Translations under genes and position numbers: made by a program
In this document: positions 63,864 to 64,000 of the stretch, one piece after another
Numbering within the stretch: the first letter of the stretch is position 1
How the letters are laid out: each line of letters opens with the position of its first letter
Source: UBA7236 sp964638865
Lineage (GTDB): Bacteria; Bacteroidota; Bacteroidia; Chitinophagales; BACL12
DNA: 64,000 nt
Reading direction: 5' to 3'
NCBI GenBank assembly: GCA_964638865.1
Contig: CAZXBG010000003.1
Location: forward strand, 4,431 to 68,430
Notes under the pieces: generated by a model
Database searches by the model: none
The model's input: only the letters and a program-made list of their open reading frames with translations
What the model was told of the DNA's origin: nothing

Positions 63864-64000
63864 ACCGTGTACGTAAAGGTTGGTAATTGGTTAAGGCGCT
63901 AAGATAAGTATTAGTAAGGTAAAACCTAAATGTGTTTGGAGGCTTAAGGAAAATTTAGAACAGGAAAAATTGTATGAAACAATATTAAGCGGGTCAAATT

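Noticed and set aside
1..64000. tRNA, rRNA, CRISPR, insertion sequence or prophage
   Set aside because: No cloverleaf-like tRNA sequence, rRNA segment, spaced repeats, transposase or phage structural gene was seen on reading both strands.

Overview
The window looks like a scaffold of an uncultured member of the Bacteroidota. The sequence is AT-rich. Several start codons are preceded by the Bacteroidota -7 promoter element TAnnTTTG. Secreted proteins carry type IX secretion (T9SS) C-terminal sorting domains. Two runs of exactly 100 N are scaffold-gap placeholders, so the true gap lengths are unknown. No rRNA, tRNA, CRISPR array, IS element or phage gene was found.

Layout. Positions 1-8145 are on the minus strand: a very large secreted beta-helix protein that runs off the left edge (its 5' end has a 9-C tract that breaks the frame), a radical SAM/SPASM protein (gapped), a small secreted protein, pheS, and a secreted M43 metalloprotease with a T9SS tail (gapped). 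metH follows on the plus strand (8606-12274) and overlaps tail to tail with a minus-strand tripartite RND efflux operon (12268-17712). Next come a sulfotransferase and a polysaccharide deacetylase whose start codon lies inside a long inverted repeat. After them a spore-photoproduct-lyase-like radical SAM gene diverges from a self-cleaving XRE/S24 repressor, with two identical operator-like dyads between them. kdsA (21925-22749) follows.

From 22829 to 54889, about 32 kb, every gene is on the plus strand, mostly overlapping or a few bases apart. This is a Wzx/Wzy-dependent surface-polysaccharide locus. It opens with a winged-helix regulator whose promoter lies on a perfect 9-bp dyad. A nonulosonate module follows (NeuB-like synthase without a SAF domain, CMP-transferase, Gfo/Idh, SDR, KdsC-like phosphatase, two methyltransferases). 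Then come the flippase, several glycosyltransferases, the polymerase, a UDP-GlcNAc 2-epimerase, a two-domain oxidoreductase, an asparagine-synthetase-like amidotransferase and a heparinase-like lyase. The locus closes with a bacillosamine-type set (PglC, D, E and F homologues) and the Wza and Wzc export proteins. Read together, the genes suggest a repeat unit started on undecaprenyl phosphate with a diacetamido-trideoxyhexose, carrying a sialic-acid-like sugar and probably methyl and amide groups, polymerised in the periplasm and exported through Wza/Wzc.

The right end holds a GT39-type glycosyltransferase pseudogene with two lesions, uvrA, a RidA-family deaminase, a von Willebrand factor A protein with a T9SS tail, an M23/LysM lipoprotein and an aldehyde dehydrogenase of the 2-aminomuconic-semialdehyde type. 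All functional statements are from reading motifs and gene order; no database search was run.
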